This document shows, piece by piece, positions 33,555 through 47,200 of a stretch of 64,000 bases of DNA (position 1 is the first letter of the stretch; every line of letters starts with the position of its first letter). The notes under the pieces are model-generated. The model was not told where the DNA came from. It saw only the letters and a program-made list of their open reading frames with translations, and ran no database searches. Location of the stretch: positions 4,693,001 through 4,757,000 of the forward strand of contig CM038046.1 in the NCBI GenBank assembly GCA_021397845.1, read 5' to 3'. Both the position numbers and the translations under genes were made by a program. This DNA is from Areca catechu. Its lineage: Eukaryota; Streptophyta; Magnoliopsida; Arecales; Arecaceae.

Positions 33555-35250
33555 TCTGTAGGACGACTAGATTCTAGATCAAATCTTGATCGGCATATTG
33601 TCCCATTTTTCTTTTGGGGAAGATTGTTTCAAGTTTATTTCAGAAAAACATAAGTTCTGGTTGTTGATGGATTTCTTAGCGGTATTTGGAAAGTTGAGAT
33701 TTATACACTAACTCTTGTTCGTCTTAGAAATCCCAATCGATTCCTTGTTGTGATGCTATTGACAAGAATTCATCAAGAGGCAAACGAGATCGCTTAGTTA
33801 CCCTACTTCTGCTCTTGGTTTGATTAATGCAAAATTTGTTAATAAAATCAACCTGTAGGGATTTAAGATTATCTCTCATGATGTCATATCAATGATCCCA
33901 TAAGAGTGTTTGCAATATGTACTAGAATTATTAGATACAAGGGGTAATTGTCTCACTTTTTTTACCTATTTGTAATCTTCTCTCTAGAATTTATTAGATT
34001 TTTGGGGGAATGCGTCATTCTTTTTTAAGTATGTTTGGGTGTAATGGAGGAAGAGGTATTGATGACTTTTTGCCCTGCTAGTTAAAGAGGAAGGCTTGTT
34101 GAGGAGGTGACTGAAAAATAATACAAGTTACATCAAGCTCTATAATGGTAATCTGTGAACCAGTGGTTGTTTGAATGATTTATCAGTGATCGACATTAAT
34201 TTTGGAGATGGATGCTAACTACTTGTAATAAATGAAAACATTTAACGTATGATGATTGTTATAATAGATAGAGGGTATCTAGCACAAATTTAATTGGAAG
34301 TACATTTGAAGATACAGTTTACATTGTCCTAAATTGTGGCCGAAGTGCTTGTTTGATTATGCAGGGTTATTGTCTAATTACAGAGCGATATTATTTTTTG
34401 TTGGGATATATTGTGCTTGTGAATCGAGTCATAGAACATATTTTCTGCATGGAAACAGAAATGGGAAAAGAATTCTTTAGCTGGATGATTGAGTTTATCA
34501 GGTTTCAAAATTTCTAAGAATGTCAAAAAACCTTTGTAATCAGCATTTATAATTTCGTACTTGAGTGTTGGTGGGTTTGGTTTTATGCATGGTAAATTGT
34601 AAGGTACTTTTTTATGGATTTTACTGACTTCTTGGTTGTATATTCTTTGAACCTTCAAACGAGTGATTTGATATGGATCATGTATAAAGTAATGGATGCT
34701 TTAGGATTAAGGTATAAAAGGGTTGAAACTTTAACGGGATTTGATTCCTACTTTCTTGAAATATAGACTCGGGATATTGGTTGGTTTGAAGAATTAAGAT
34801 GGAGAATGCTAGGGTCTGGAGATTAAACACGCTAAAACTAAAGTATTTTGTGAAGTGCTTGAAGGATTAAAGTTTTGAGAAGGATTTTGGACCTGTTTCA
34901 TTGATTGCAACAATAAGTCTTGTATCAAGGGAACAACGTCGAGGTTATAAGATTAAGTTTAATGGTATAAGAGGAAATAAGCTATAAAGTAAAATTATAG
35001 TGAAAGTGGTTTATGATGTGGATGTCATTTGGAAAAAATGATGAGAAAGAAAGGTAGACTGGGTGAGGGGAAAGGCATTCTGGGAGAGTTGCATTTGTAG
35101 GACCGCATAAACAACTTGCCTCCCTTTTATGAGGATAAGATATGTGTAGACCTAAGCATTTATATGGCCAGGTTCAAGGCAGCCTATCTCCAATAAAAAA
35201 AAAATAAAAAGGATGTCCCGGTGTATGGGTCTTCCATCACTATAAGGTTT

Positions 35251-35268
35251 GGGGGGGGGGGGGGGGGG
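35251..35268 (+). repeat. G18 homopolymer
   Basis: Eighteen consecutive Gs are followed by agg. The exact length is prone to sequencing error. The run could form a G-quadruplex. Confidence 0.8.
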
Positions 35269-35552
35269 AGGTTAAATATATGCAAGCCTTAGTCTCAGTG
35301 CTGTGAGATTGTTTTCCTGTTTCAAGCCCATGGCACTCAAGTCACAATGAAGCAACCATATCATAGCGCCAAGGTTCGTCCTCTATTTGACCATCTATCT
35401 AGACCCGAGTGAAAAAGAGCCTCATCTACTTGACCCAACCCAGGCAAGGCTTGTTTTATAAATCTTTGTCCTAAAGCTGTGTTAGGGTTGGGCTCGCACC
35501 TGCTATTTTTTGTTGCTATTGGAGATAGGTTGAGAGGGCAGGGCTTGGCTTG

Positions 35553-35702
35553 TTGATAAGGTTGCTCCATTGTGACCTAGATATCATGGATTTGAAACAT
35601 CAAAATAGCCTCTTTACATGTTGGGTTAAGGTTGCATATATTTGGCCCTTCCTAGATCTCGTAGTGGTGGAAGCCCCATGCATGCACTTGGACGTCCTTT
35701 AC
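35553..35702 (+). mobile_element. Au-type SINE (tRNA-derived)
   Basis: The segment follows the Au SINE plan. It has a tRNA-like head (aaggttgctccattgtgacc...), a B-box-like tggatttgaaac, then agcctctttacatgttgggtta, ggttgcatatatttggccctt, and a tail ccccatgcatgcacttgg ending near cgtccttt. Au SINEs are widespread in flowering plants. It is diverged from consensus at many sites. The flanking duplication was not determined. Confidence 0.75.
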
Positions 35703-38318
35703 CAGATACGTGGTCAAATAAACATGCAATTGGAGTCTTTCAGAATCTGTACAAGAAAAGTGAAGGATTATCCATACAAAAGCTATTGCCTAACATCCTA
35801 AACAAGATAAAACTGAAATAAAACTAACTAAAGAAAAAATAAAAGGCAACTTGGACAGCTGGTTCATCTTTGATCTTTTTATCAACAAAAATATGTGGCA
35901 ATTGATGGCCCTGCCGCGATAAGCTGTTTATTCTGAACAATAAAGAACAGGTTACAAACCTAGTTAGTGCCCATACAAGGCCTGACTTCAGTTTTTCTTA
36001 TTTCTTTTAGTAGCCGGTTGCATTGGTTAGCTACAAACATATATGCTAATACTCATTAACGTTATGCCTCTTATCTATGGCAAAAAATGTGATGAAATAT
36101 TCTGCAATTTGAAGCTGCCATGGTTAATCTCACTCAACCTCAGTTGGTTACATGCTTAAAATATCAGGCTTAGATTTGTGAGTACTTAAACTTGTTCTGG
36201 TTCTTAACAAGTTTCAATGGCTATGGTGATCTTTGTCATAGAGATCAAAAGGTTAGTTGTGCAAGGGGTAGGATATCACTTGTTAGCAAGGATTTTATTA
36301 ACAGTGCACATTGGCTGTACCATCCTCTGCCAATAAGGTATCTGTGTTGACGTGCTCTTTGGTAAGGTACCATATATTTTTGCTCTGCCGGTACCCCCAG
36401 GCGTAGCAGCATACCATGTCTGTGCTGTGTCATACCAGTTCATACCACATTGGTACACCAGTAATGACTAGTAGATGGACTGAAACCATTGCTTCAACAC
36501 ATGCTTGTTAAAATCCAAAGATAAAAATATCAGATATTATGCTTCTACTTGTCAAGGGCCAATGTGGTACTCAATAACATGTTTACGTTTTACCATATAA
36601 CACACACTGACAAGCAAAGATATGTAAGATTGCCAAAGTGTATGCAGCTGAAACACTTATATGCTAGAATTCTGCCTTCTCTTTTTATTGCATCATGCTG
36701 TTTTTAATATCTGATGGTGGCGAGTAGATCTGTCTGATATTTGTTTCTCAATCACTCTAAATTTGCATGGATCGACAATGTATGATTTTGAATAAATAGT
36801 ACCAAAGAAAAGAAGCTTTCATAAGATTTTGGAGGTTTGGAAGAGCAATTGAAAAGGAAATTGACCCTGCCTGAGTGATGTTTTCATTTCATGTACATCT
36901 GGACATTTGATAATGTGAGAACTCATATTGGCCTCTGTCATGTTATTTCATTATTGTGTTCTGTATCAAACAGATATGAATCAGAACATATTGATATAAG
37001 TCAGTACCAATAAGCACCCATTACAAAATGCTAGTAAATATGTGGCACAGTATGGCATGAGAACACTTTGTTGGTGACCGCTAGTGATTTGGTTTATGGG
37101 ATTTAGGGATTTTTTTGATGAATGTCACTGGTCATACAATATGCAGTTTCAGTTTCTATCAAGTGTCTTAGAAATTACCATAATGAAATTAGAAGACCTT
37201 CACATGCCAAACAACCTGAGTTCCTGGATTTATGCAACACAGAATTGCATATTTAGAAATGCTAATTTCCTCCTACTATGTGTACTTCCATTGGAAACAT
37301 CTGCTTAACCACCAAGATTTTTGCCTTCTGATATCTCAACTTCGATAATCACATGGCAACATGGAAGAAATGTAAATTTATTTAATTTTAAAAGGGTCAA
37401 TAAACCCCTTAAATTGTACATGAGATGTATGCATGAGATATATGCTTATCTGTACTTCCCAAGATGAGAATGCCACTGTGTGCATGGTGAAATTAAGAAT
37501 CGATCTACTGGAGAATACTTGCAGTTTGCATGAATAGAAAATAATGGAAGCAAAAATCACAAGGATGGGACAAGGATTCGTTTATCTTTGAGTGAACTCT
37601 AAGAATTCCCTGATTAAGCTGCAAGAAAGTAGTGGTCAAACAAGATTTACAACTTGTTTCTTGTCTGTGCTTGCAACTTTAGACAATAATGACAACTAAA
37701 GACAAGTAGATGGAAACATATATTGATATGGCTTCGGCTTTCATATCTTCACTTTTATTAATATTGGTTGTAATATCTGAATTTTTTTAATTTAAAATTC
37801 ACTTTCTGTAATTAGTTTAGATACTATTTTGTTTTCATGATGCCTATACTGTTATTAGGAAGAGTTCATTTACAAGGTTATTTACATGATTGCAAGGCAG
37901 CATATTTCCATTCATTAACTTTTTGGAGGGGCCAATCATATGAAAAAGTTCAGTTTAAGACCCCCTAAAGTATTGATGTTACTGAACATGGCTAGCATTG
38001 GCTTGCAAATTTCATGTGCACTTCATTGGGCTTAATTTATTAACCAAAAGAAAAAAGTTGCTGATTCTTTCCTCATAGTTGACACTATTTTTCAGTACCT
38101 TATGTCAACAAATATAAGCAATAAAGACATCAACCATGCTTTTCCTGCTCTTTAAAGTTGCTTATTAACTAGTTGTTTCTCTTGGATAATGTGTCATTAT
38201 TTTGATCAATATTTGTCAAGTGAAAGCTTTTAGTAGAATTTGATATATAGTTATATTTTTGAACTAATATGACAGGTTTTATCAATTATTTTGTGCGTCA
38301 TCCATTTCAGTGAGGAAA

Positions 38319-39378
38319 ATGGGAGGTGGGAAGGACAAGCATGGTGAGAAAGACACCAGTGACAAAGGATTCTTTTCAGACTTGGCACATGGATATTATC
38401 CACCAGGACAACACTCTGGATACCCCCCACCACCTGGGGCGTACCCACCTCAAGGTTACCCCCCAGCACCTGGGGGATACCCTCCTCAAGGGTATCTTCC
38501 ACAGGGAGGGTATCCTCCTCAGGGAGGGTATCCTCCACAGGGAGGGTATCCTCCTCAGGGAGGGTATCCTCCTCAGGGTTACCCTCCACATGGATACCCA
38601 CCAGCAGTTTATCCTGGTCCATCTGCTCCACATCAAGGTTTGTAGCATTTCTATAAAACTACAAATAGCATATTGGAGAGTGGAGACTTTTCTTATGATC
38701 TATCCTCCATGATGGTAGATTATGGAACCGTCGGTGCTGCTCTATTGCTACTATAGATCATCTAATCCTTAGTGATCTGTAAAGGAAATTGATAGCTGTT
38801 ACTGTTGCATCATTTTGAAGATCATTATTGCCTTTTACTTATTATCAGCACCACGATTATTTTAACCATTCATTATCATTGTTAACTAACACAGTTGTAC
38901 AATTAAAAGATGTTATTTCATTTTGAAATGTTCTAGTTCTTTGTTTAATTGCATGAATCGTTATGCAAACATGTAGGATCATCTCCATTCATCTAACAAC
39001 ACAGGGTTCCTTCCCCTTGTATTCCTGGTTATTTGTAGTCCACAATATGAGTCTCACCTACCTTGTTGCTTGGACTACGGACACTGATCCTTGATGTCTT
39101 TAATTTCTCTGACAATCACTGGTTCAAAAACTTTCACAGGACATGGATCTCACATGGGAGTGATGCTAGCTGGGGGTGCGGCCGCTGCAGCTGCCGCTTA
39201 TGGGGCACACCATATTGCACAAGGTGCTCATCATGGTGCACATGGGGCCTACTATGGTCATATGCCAAGTCACCATGGCAAGTTCAAGCATCACGGGAAG
39301 TTCAAGCATGGTAAGTTTGGCAAGCATAAGCATGGAAAGCATGGCATGTTTGGAGGAAAGTTCAAGAAATGGAAGTAA
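38319..39378 (+). CDS. Glycine-rich A3-type protein with GYPPQ repeats
   Basis: Two coding exons, 38319-38637 and 39140-39378 (stop at 39376), encode about 185 residues. The start ATG lies eight bases after the acceptor at 38310. Residues 1-30 are charged (MGGGKDKHGEKDTSDKGFFS). Residues about 30-105 are a GYPPQG/XYPPX repeat region with several near-identical GGYPPQ units. Exon 2 gives a short Ala/Gly hydrophobic stretch (GVMLAGGAAAAAAAYGAHH). A His/Gly/Lys-rich tail with KFKHGKF-type repeats ends FGGKFKKWK. This order is that of plant 'glycine-rich protein A3' homologues. The biochemical function is unknown; XYPPX tails are common in membrane-associated or condensate-prone proteins. The donor CATCAAG|gtttgt and acceptor ttcacag|GACATGG keep the frame. 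It is intact. Confidence 0.88.
38478..38590 (+). repeat. 15-bp coding repeats (GGYPPQ units)
   Basis: Near-identical tatcctcctcagggaggg or tatcctccacagggaggg units repeat in frame and encode GGYPPQ. They are likely to vary in copy number between alleles. Confidence 0.85.
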
Positions 39379-39996
39379 TTGCTAGTAGTGCTTTATTGCT
39401 GGCATAGCAAGTGAACCTTTCCTTTCTAGTGCCAGTCAAATATCTGCGGATGCTATGACAAACTTCGCGCCTTGTCTTCTCGTGGTTACCTAAAAATACA
39501 TTTAGTGCTTTATAGTATGTGGAAATAAATGTTCTGCTTTCATTTATACTCTGCATATATTGTCTACTACTGGCCTGGGTCTTGTTCTCGATTTCTTTTG
39601 GGAGGCTCTGTCCTATCTTCTAATACTTGGATTAGTGATTAGAACTGCACAATGCTCGTTTTTAATTGGTTTGTCTTAAACTTTGTTGCTTTAGTTTGTT
39701 CCCGTTCGCAATACAGGCTGGTGACTGTTTATTCTCACTGGCCTGGCCTGCATGGGAGCCAACTGAGATGGAAAGGTTTGAGGATTGCTTTATTTTTTAG
39801 TGTCACGGACTCATGGTAGATGTCGGTGGTCTCAGAAATGGAGATTTTGGGTGAACAACTGAAGATTACTTATTTCACCCCAAGCGGAAAAGAACGAACT
39901 ACAGAGTCTTAGCGCTTGTCATTCTCCGCCATAAAGAACATGCAAGCGGAGGGAGAGAAAAAGGGGTTCCGTTTGTGTACGTGCATTCTTTTTATA

Positions 39997-40040
<44 letters not shown>

Positions 40041-41560
40041 AAATGTATAGCCGTAGTTAGCTGGTCGTTGAGATATTCATTTTATTCGTTATTAAAGATT
40101 TTCAGGACAACGCGTTCATTCATGATTAGTTAATTGGGATTTAAAAATAGGAGTTAAAAGCTGACAATATTAACACCACAAAAGTTCTTTCTCATGATTT
40201 AGGGCGAGCGAGGAACCTCGGATCCAATCTAAAACAGGAAGGCAACCAAGTCGCAGAGCAAACGGCATAAAAAATTGAAGTACCGAAATCCGCTTTGTAC
40301 CTTGTCCTGGAATAACCAAAACTTCGGAATGCTGGATGCTCGATGACTAAAAATATTTACAAAAGTTTTACGATTTAAGTAAATAGAAGGTTTGGTTATC
40401 CCAAAACGTTACTTTAATATTATGTGCCCTCCCTCTTTCTTTTCTGCCAGCATCTATATGCGGTCACAACTCCAGATGACTATCCGCAGAACCTTGCTAT
40501 CCTAGCAGTTCGAGTAGAGTCTGTGATCACAACAAATGAATAATCACAGAAAAACTCTCTTTTATTCAGATTTGCAATAGCCTGGTTAGGTAAATTTTTG
40601 GCCCCGCCTCATCATCCAGTAGTTCCTTCTAACAGAGGGAGTATCAAATCTAGGCCGTATTGGAGATTCTTCCTACCTGGATGACTTAAAAGTTTTTTTT
40701 TTTTTTTTTACAAATTCAGTACGTATAAATTGCAAAATTAAATAGATATAGTTCAGAGGCCCCAAGGCTTACCAATACATGCTTGCAGTAAAACTGATAA
40801 GAAATAGAAAAGTAAGATTCATATCCGGCTAGGCATAGCGTTCAGAGGCTGAACATAGAATATTGTACCGCGTTTCCTTATTTGGATGAATATTAAAAAG
40901 TCAAGTGATAAGCTAATATGACTAAATTAAAAAGACGAACTAGCAAGGTTGTTTATTTCATCTTTCGGCGACGTGACGAAGGGAGACTTTAGATTCCATA
41001 TAAATTCATTTGCAAACTAGATTGGTGTACTTGTTCACTCCAACAAAATCAACAATCATATTTCAAAATCAAAAGCAGGCAAATGATACTTAACCCTGAT
41101 GGCTAGAATACACACCAAAGATCTATGTGGTTGATTACGATTAGTCTAATATGAAAAAGATAAAATATATATTAAATAATTATATTTGATGTGAAAAATA
41201 GGAAAAAGAGATGGTAAAATAATCGATAAATTCATACTCATTACTTATCAGAGAAGTAAAGTAAATATAATATTTTAATAAACATTAATATCATTAAAAC
41301 GGAGGAATGGAGATATAAAAAAAGAAAACCATCCAACTTGTCATATTTTAATACATATCAATATCATTAAGATCCCGGTCAGTGGAACGAAGATTGAAGA
41401 TATAAAAAAAATAATAAATTATCCAATAGGTTCAGAAAATAATTTTTAAATTTAATTAAATCATTACATATAGATCATATCTTGAATCTATGTGGAGATA
41501 ATATCTCTCCCAGCCGGGCTACCGCCTTAGCACAAGGAGGTTCTGAAGTCTGAATTTTCT
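39379..41560. other. Intergenic DNA with microsatellite
   Basis: The first few hundred bases are probably the 3' untranslated region of the glycine-rich gene. The rest is AT-rich without a gene. At about 41265-41440 an imperfect 70-80 bp duplication is seen (attaatatcattaa...gagatataaaaaaag and caatatcattaag...gaagatataaaaaaa). Confidence 0.5.
39997..40034. repeat. (AT)n microsatellite
   Basis: An uninterrupted run of about 18 AT dinucleotides. Confidence 0.9.
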
Positions 41561-41727
41561 TATACTGTTCTGCCAGGGCAATCTCTCCGAAGCCCAAACG
41601 CTAGGGCTCGCCGTACCATCACCGAACTCCTCGACAGCTCGCGGACACAACGCTTTTAACAAGAAGGGAGGCAGGGAGCGATCTTTGCCTCTTTGGAGCC
41701 TTCACCTCGCAGTTGCTTCAGGAAAAA

Positions 41728-44700
41728 ATGTCGAAGCTGAGACTCCTAGGAAGCGCCCTCAAGCCGAGGGTTTTAACGCCGAATCCCATCCCACGACTTC
41801 CACCGAGGAGGAGCCTCTCCACCGCCGAGGGCGAACCCCAGGATTCTTCCTTGGATCACTTTCTCCAGCCTCCCAACGAAGGTACCTTCTCCGATCCATC
41901 TTTTACCCCTTCTTCTCCTCCACCTAGGGTTGGGGTTTTCTATGATGCTGTTTTTCTTCAGGGATTCGGTTTTCTGAATCCGGGCCCATTAGATAGACGC
42001 CTTTCTCTTATCTATTATTTTCGAAGGACTTCATGCGGTTCGCATCAATGAACGAAAATTTATGTTTTTCAACCTATTTTGGTACTAATTTTCGATTATT
42101 AATGCCAAACATTATCTGAAATGTCTCAGCTAGTAAAATGACAGACAGTAGGTTGTAACTCAAAACCTATATTTGTTTATGCCCTGTAGAGATGATTGTT
42201 TTTGGTAATTCAGATTGTTGGTGCTTATCTTGATGCTTTCGTGAAAACATTTGTTGGTAGAGTCCAATGGCCGGACTGAAACCTTGTAGATGAGCGATTA
42301 GGCTAGTTGGCATTAAAGTTTGGTATTTGTTGACCATGGAATTTTGATCACGTCCCCCCGTTTTTTTTTTTAACTGCCCATGAACTTCTTGTCACCTTGA
42401 ACAATCCATCTCCCACTTTTGCCCTCCAAATTTACTTGCCAAATTTTTTGTTTCAGTGTTCTTTGATTAGCTATTTTTTTATTAAGCACAAATAATGACT
42501 CAGCATATTATATGCATTGCGCAACTAGGTCTGGTCTTTGGAAGGTTACTTGGCATTGGGAAGAATACGCTGAAGACTGATGTTATTCATCTATTTGAAG
42601 GATGCAATTTGTCTACCGATGATGTAAAAGTTGAATACAGCAGAGCATATAATCCAATTGGGGTGTATGTTCACTTTTTCCTTCTCTTTTTCAGCATGCC
42701 TTCAACTGATTTTAATTATTTTAATGATAATATACATAATCAAGCTTGTAAAGCTGGTCATTTTTCTGATTTAGTGGGATGTGTACACACTAGACTTATA
42801 TGACATTCCCATTCTTTATCAAAAAAAAAGAAAAGAAAAGAAAACAAAAGAAAAGCTAGTCATTTTTCAATTTCATTGCTTTCTCATTGCATGCAAATTA
42901 TTTTCCCCAAACTCTTTCCCTTATAAGTCATTCCTTTTGGCCTTAGATGCAATTCATATTTCTTTTAAACCTTTATGGATGCATGATCTGATGTGGCTAA
43001 TCCCCGCTTGCTCATCAACTAGGCACCAAATGTCTGGTAGAGTTATAGACTGATACAATCTATACATAACTATTTTACTTGACCTTTCACAAGTTAAAGG
43101 TCACAATTTTCAGGCTTCTAAATTTTCTATCTACCTTGGTGTTAGGTATAATGTCACTGTCATTATATATAACCTTCATCACTTTTCCTTTGTTATTAAT
43201 CTACAAATAGATCCTCCACTTTGCACATATTAGGTGATTGCTCATTTTATTCTCATCGGATTTAGACTTATTATTGTGACTAAGAATGGAAATGCAGAGT
43301 TATGTTGCTCTGTCTTATGTTTGCATCCATGAAGAGGAGAATACTGAGTGTTGCCGATGAACTTGTACTCTTGAATTAACTAATGAAAGTTATTAGGAAT
43401 GTAGAAAGATAATATACTAATATTTAGACTTATTATTTACCTGTGGATCCACTAATGTGCCAAGTTCCCTATAAATGTAGAAATGTTATCTACTAATATA
43501 TGCAACTCAAATCAGAAACTGATCAAGCTAAACTAGATTGCGGTGATACTGGCTTCAAATTTCTCATAGTATAATTACAAGAGTTCGAGAAACTTAGTGC
43601 GCTCGAGAAACTAGATTGCGGTGAAAGATGATTTGATGACAGTCCTTCAGGAATTGCACTGCTGACTGTTAATGAGGCCTTTGTTGTCCTTATACTGATT
43701 GAAGTACTAGGAGGGAAGGGGATGTTGGAAAGAAATTTGAGAGTCTAAAACCTATTAATTGATTGGAGCATCTAAGAATTTTTGGAATAAGTCTTTCATC
43801 GTTTATTTTATTTATGTTTCTAATGAAGATATGGTCGGTAAAAAACTAAAGATGAAGAAGTCGGTATTCTTTGCTTTTTACTCTACCTTTTAAAAGTCTG
43901 AAATCAATGTGCATTTATGATGCTTTATGTGAATTTGAACCTTTTGTCTAAGGATTTTTATATATAAAAAAAAATATATTTATTTCTCTCTCTCTCCCCC
44001 ACACCTTTGGCCTTTTATGAAATATAAAAAATCTTTATTTTTCTCTCCCCCCCAACCCTTTGGCCTTATATGACGTATTCCTAGCTTCCCAACAAATTCT
44101 GCTTTTCAAGCTATCAACATTGTAGGCTAATCCTAAATCCCCATTGGGATGCAAGCAAAGCATCCAATATAAAAACCATGTTTGATAGTCAATTAAAATT
44201 ACTAGCCATTGCATTTTTGTCAGTTTCTGTGATATGATATTTAAATGATTAATATGATGTTCATGTGACATTTAATTGCATCTAAATCCATGTATTTTTC
44301 CAAGCATTCATATATTTTCATTTTTATGTAGTTACAAAATTTTTCCTATATTTATGCTTATTTGTTTATGGATGATGATAAAATCAAATTTTATTTTGTA
44401 TCAAAAATAGGTTGTTGCAATTCCCTTCTCGGTCTTCGTTTGACATGGCTGTGAAGCAAACTGTACGGAAGGGTGGTTTATATAGGATAGAAAGGGTAAT
44501 GCTACCTTCCCTGTTTGCAAAAATTCTGTGGTATTTTTTTTTATAAGTTTTGCAGACATCGTCTATGTTATGCCATTGACCTTTAAGTCTCAGGTGGACC
44601 GTTCCCAGTGGGACCTTGCGACATCATATGATGGAAAAGCTGTAAGTAACCTTTTTCAGGTTTCTAAACTATGAATCTTTGTATATTTATGTAAATTCAC

Positions 44701-46291
44701 ATAGGTATTGATGCCTCTAAGCAAGAACTTTTGAATGATAAAAAATTTAGCAGTATAATATGCAGATGATGTTCATGCAGAAATAATAACTATTTGCTTT
44801 GTATATAATCTTCGAGCAATTTTGTTTGTATACTTACTGGGGTCAGAAAGCAATAACTTGTCTGGGACAAATCAATTAGTCCTCATTTGTACTTACATTT
44901 GCAGGGTGCATTTGTATTTTTGTTTGCAAATACATTTGATTTTAATAAAATCTTTTAATAAAATTGAAGCAGGGAAGGAAGCTTAATTTATGTACTTGAA
45001 TGTCCATGTTGACTTGATTTGAAGTTTAAATGACCATGGACTATGGTTCCAAGTTTTGTATATAAGTTCTTAACTTGATTTGAAGTTTAAATGAGTATGG
45101 ACTAGGGTTCTGAGTTTTGTACATTTCTTGGATGCAATTGTGGCATGCTCTAGGTGCCCAAGACTTTTCATTGTCCAATAATGTGGTGTAAACTACTCTC
45201 TTAACTGATTTTTGTATTCTTTTTTTTTCGGGTTACAATATCCAATTTATTTGAATTAGAGATTCCTGTTCCCTTTTGGGAATGATAACTTGCTACTGAG
45301 CTGCGAGGGAGCATGGGATCTTGCTAGCTACCCTTCCTTTCAGCTCCTGTTTTAAATGTAGTATCAACCTATGTTTTTGGACTTCAAACAATTGAGATGC
45401 GGTACAGAATAATGAAGCTTTTTTACTTGATTTGCTTTACCTCAGCTTTATGGAAGTTGTGCAACCCCTTTGTATGCTTTATTCAGCCCACAGACCCAGC
45501 TAAAACCCGATGAACCTTGACATGATAATTTGTTCAGATAGATGCTCCTAGGGACCTTTTTTTTTTTTGAGTGATTTCACGGGTTTTTAATATTTTTTGA
45601 AATCCGTGTATCATTATAAATTCGAAATTTCATGACATCTGATTTATCATGGTCCATGTTATTCTCGATGATGTTGGTATTTGGTGGGTTGTGAAGTTCA
45701 CCCTTTGAGCATCACCACTTTTGTCTTTCAAAATATCTTCTGACATCATCACATCAACTACATGATTGTTGTGTTTGTAGAATAATCATCTGCGCTGGCA
45801 TTTTCTGATTGTTAATGTTATAGAATGCTTGTGAGCTTGATTGATTAGCAGCTGGTAGCTAGTTGCGATTGTTCATGAGTTGCTGTAAATGGATCATAAA
45901 CTTTGTATGTATTTGGTTAACTTTGAGGTGAGATTAAATTTTCTCTCATTAATCTTGTTGCCTTTAATCAGGTTTTGTTGCAAGGAATTCCTCGTAATGC
46001 TCTTCAGGAGGATGTGGAGCGCTTTTTGCATGGTTGTAACTATGATCCTTCGACATTCCAAACCTTTGTCAGGTGATCTTTGCGATTGTAATCTATATTT
46101 GTATTATGAGCCTTCGATTCATCTGGACATTTTCTTGCTTTCCCTGGATGTATTGCAGGCCAGGGCTCCCTGATCCTGTAAGGGTTGCACTAATCCGGTT
46201 TCCAACACGGAATGATGCGATGAACGCCTTCTGCATAAAGAATAGGAGTTTCTGTCTCAACAATTCTGTCACAATGCGAGTGCTCCAATAA
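41728..46291 (+). CDS. Small RRM-like protein, predicted mitochondrial
   Basis: Six exons join in frame: 41728-41881, 42529-42664, 44411-44495, 44594-44641, 45972-46072 and 46159-46291. They encode 218 residues, and all introns are GT-AG. The N-terminus (MSKLRLLGSALKPR...RRSLSTAEG) is Arg/Leu/Ser-rich with no acidic residue for about 35 positions, a typical mitochondrial presequence. Two similar alpha/beta repeats follow. The first covers about residues 52-125 (GLVFGRLLGIGKNTLKTDV, VEYSRAYNPIGVLLQFPS). The second covers about 142-218 (KAVLLQGIPRNALQEDVERFL, VRVALIRFPTRNDAMNAF, ending VTMRVLQ). Both read like the RRM fold, without strong RNP1 aromatics. The intact frame across six exons argues for a real gene. 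The function is not known to me; a role in organelle RNA is inference. Confidence 0.82.
45011..45132 (+). repeat. 61-bp duplication inside intron 4 of RRM-like gene
   Basis: acttgatttgaagtttaaatga starts at 45012 and again at 45073. Both are followed by a tatggactaggg/ccatggactatgg-type segment and agttttgt. Two copies. Confidence 0.75.
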
Positions 46292-46859
46292 ATTAAATCC
46301 ACCATTATGATTATTTGGTATAGATGGATTTCTGGTTACAGATCATGGACAAGAGCGCCGAACTTTATTTAAGTTGCAAGGCATTTTGGTCGATGCCATT
46401 CTGCCTGTTCCTGGAACTAGATCCAAAATTTCTATTTCAAAGCCAATATACAATGAACTGAACTGCTCATTTCAATCATGAAATGTTCTTAATATGTCCC
46501 TGGTCATTTTTATTTGCACTCAGAGCCGCGAACTTTGTTTACTTGCATTAAATCGGCATCCTTTGCCGACTTCTATTTTATAATTGAAACTATATTCTTA
46601 TACCGAGGGGGCGAAAAGCCCAAAAAGAGGATGGTGGAAAACTCATCGAGGTTTTATCTTGCAAGCTGCTACAGTATGTTAGGATGATTTATTTGCCATT
46701 AACTTTGTCGTACATAATGACTCACAACAGTAAAATGAAGGCATTGATGGTGTTCTGAATGTATATTTTTTCTTTCTATTTTGAGTATGATTTCATCTGC
46801 TACAAATTTACATAAAGCATATGATATGATAAATCGGTCAGCCTAAATCCTAAACGCCA
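46292..46859. other. 3' flank of RRM-like gene
   Basis: This is probably untranslated and intergenic sequence up to the LTR of gypsy element 2. No separate gene is seen. Confidence 0.45.
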
Positions 46860-47200
46860 TGTTAGGCCTAGAAGTTGGGAAAATGGTAAAGTCCGATTGG
46901 TACATAAATTCCGATCAATACATATAGTGTGATCGATACAAAGTCCGAGCGATCAAAATAAGTTGATCAACATATAAAGTCCGACCAGTCCTCAGAGGTT
47001 GATCAATTTTTTAAAAAAATAAAAATATTAGAGTTGGTTATTCTAATAGAATAATGATTCGAATTAATTATCGTTATTACAGGTACGGGTTGGTATCTGA
47101 TAGAATAACGATTAGAACTAATTACCAGAGATCTTTTTAACTAAATTATGTTAAGGTCCATGCTTATAAATACCATTAAATGAAAACTTCTGGGAGGTAA

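Larger units (their letters stand above)
33485..38310 (+). other. Long leader intron or intergenic region
   Basis: The region has no coding potential of note. It holds an Au-type SINE (35553-35702) and an 18-base G run (35251-35268). It also has scattered ggtaccat-type short repeats around 36330-36460. It ends in ttgtgcgtcatccatttcag, a good pyrimidine-rich acceptor. Confidence 0.45.

Noticed and set aside
35251..35268. G18 run as a regulatory G-quadruplex
   Set aside because: A single homopolymer in a probable intron may be a sequencing artefact; no supporting context.
38310..38318. A GTG start at 38310 for the glycine-rich protein
   Set aside because: It overlaps the splice acceptor; the ATG at 38319 matches the family's MGGGKDKH start.
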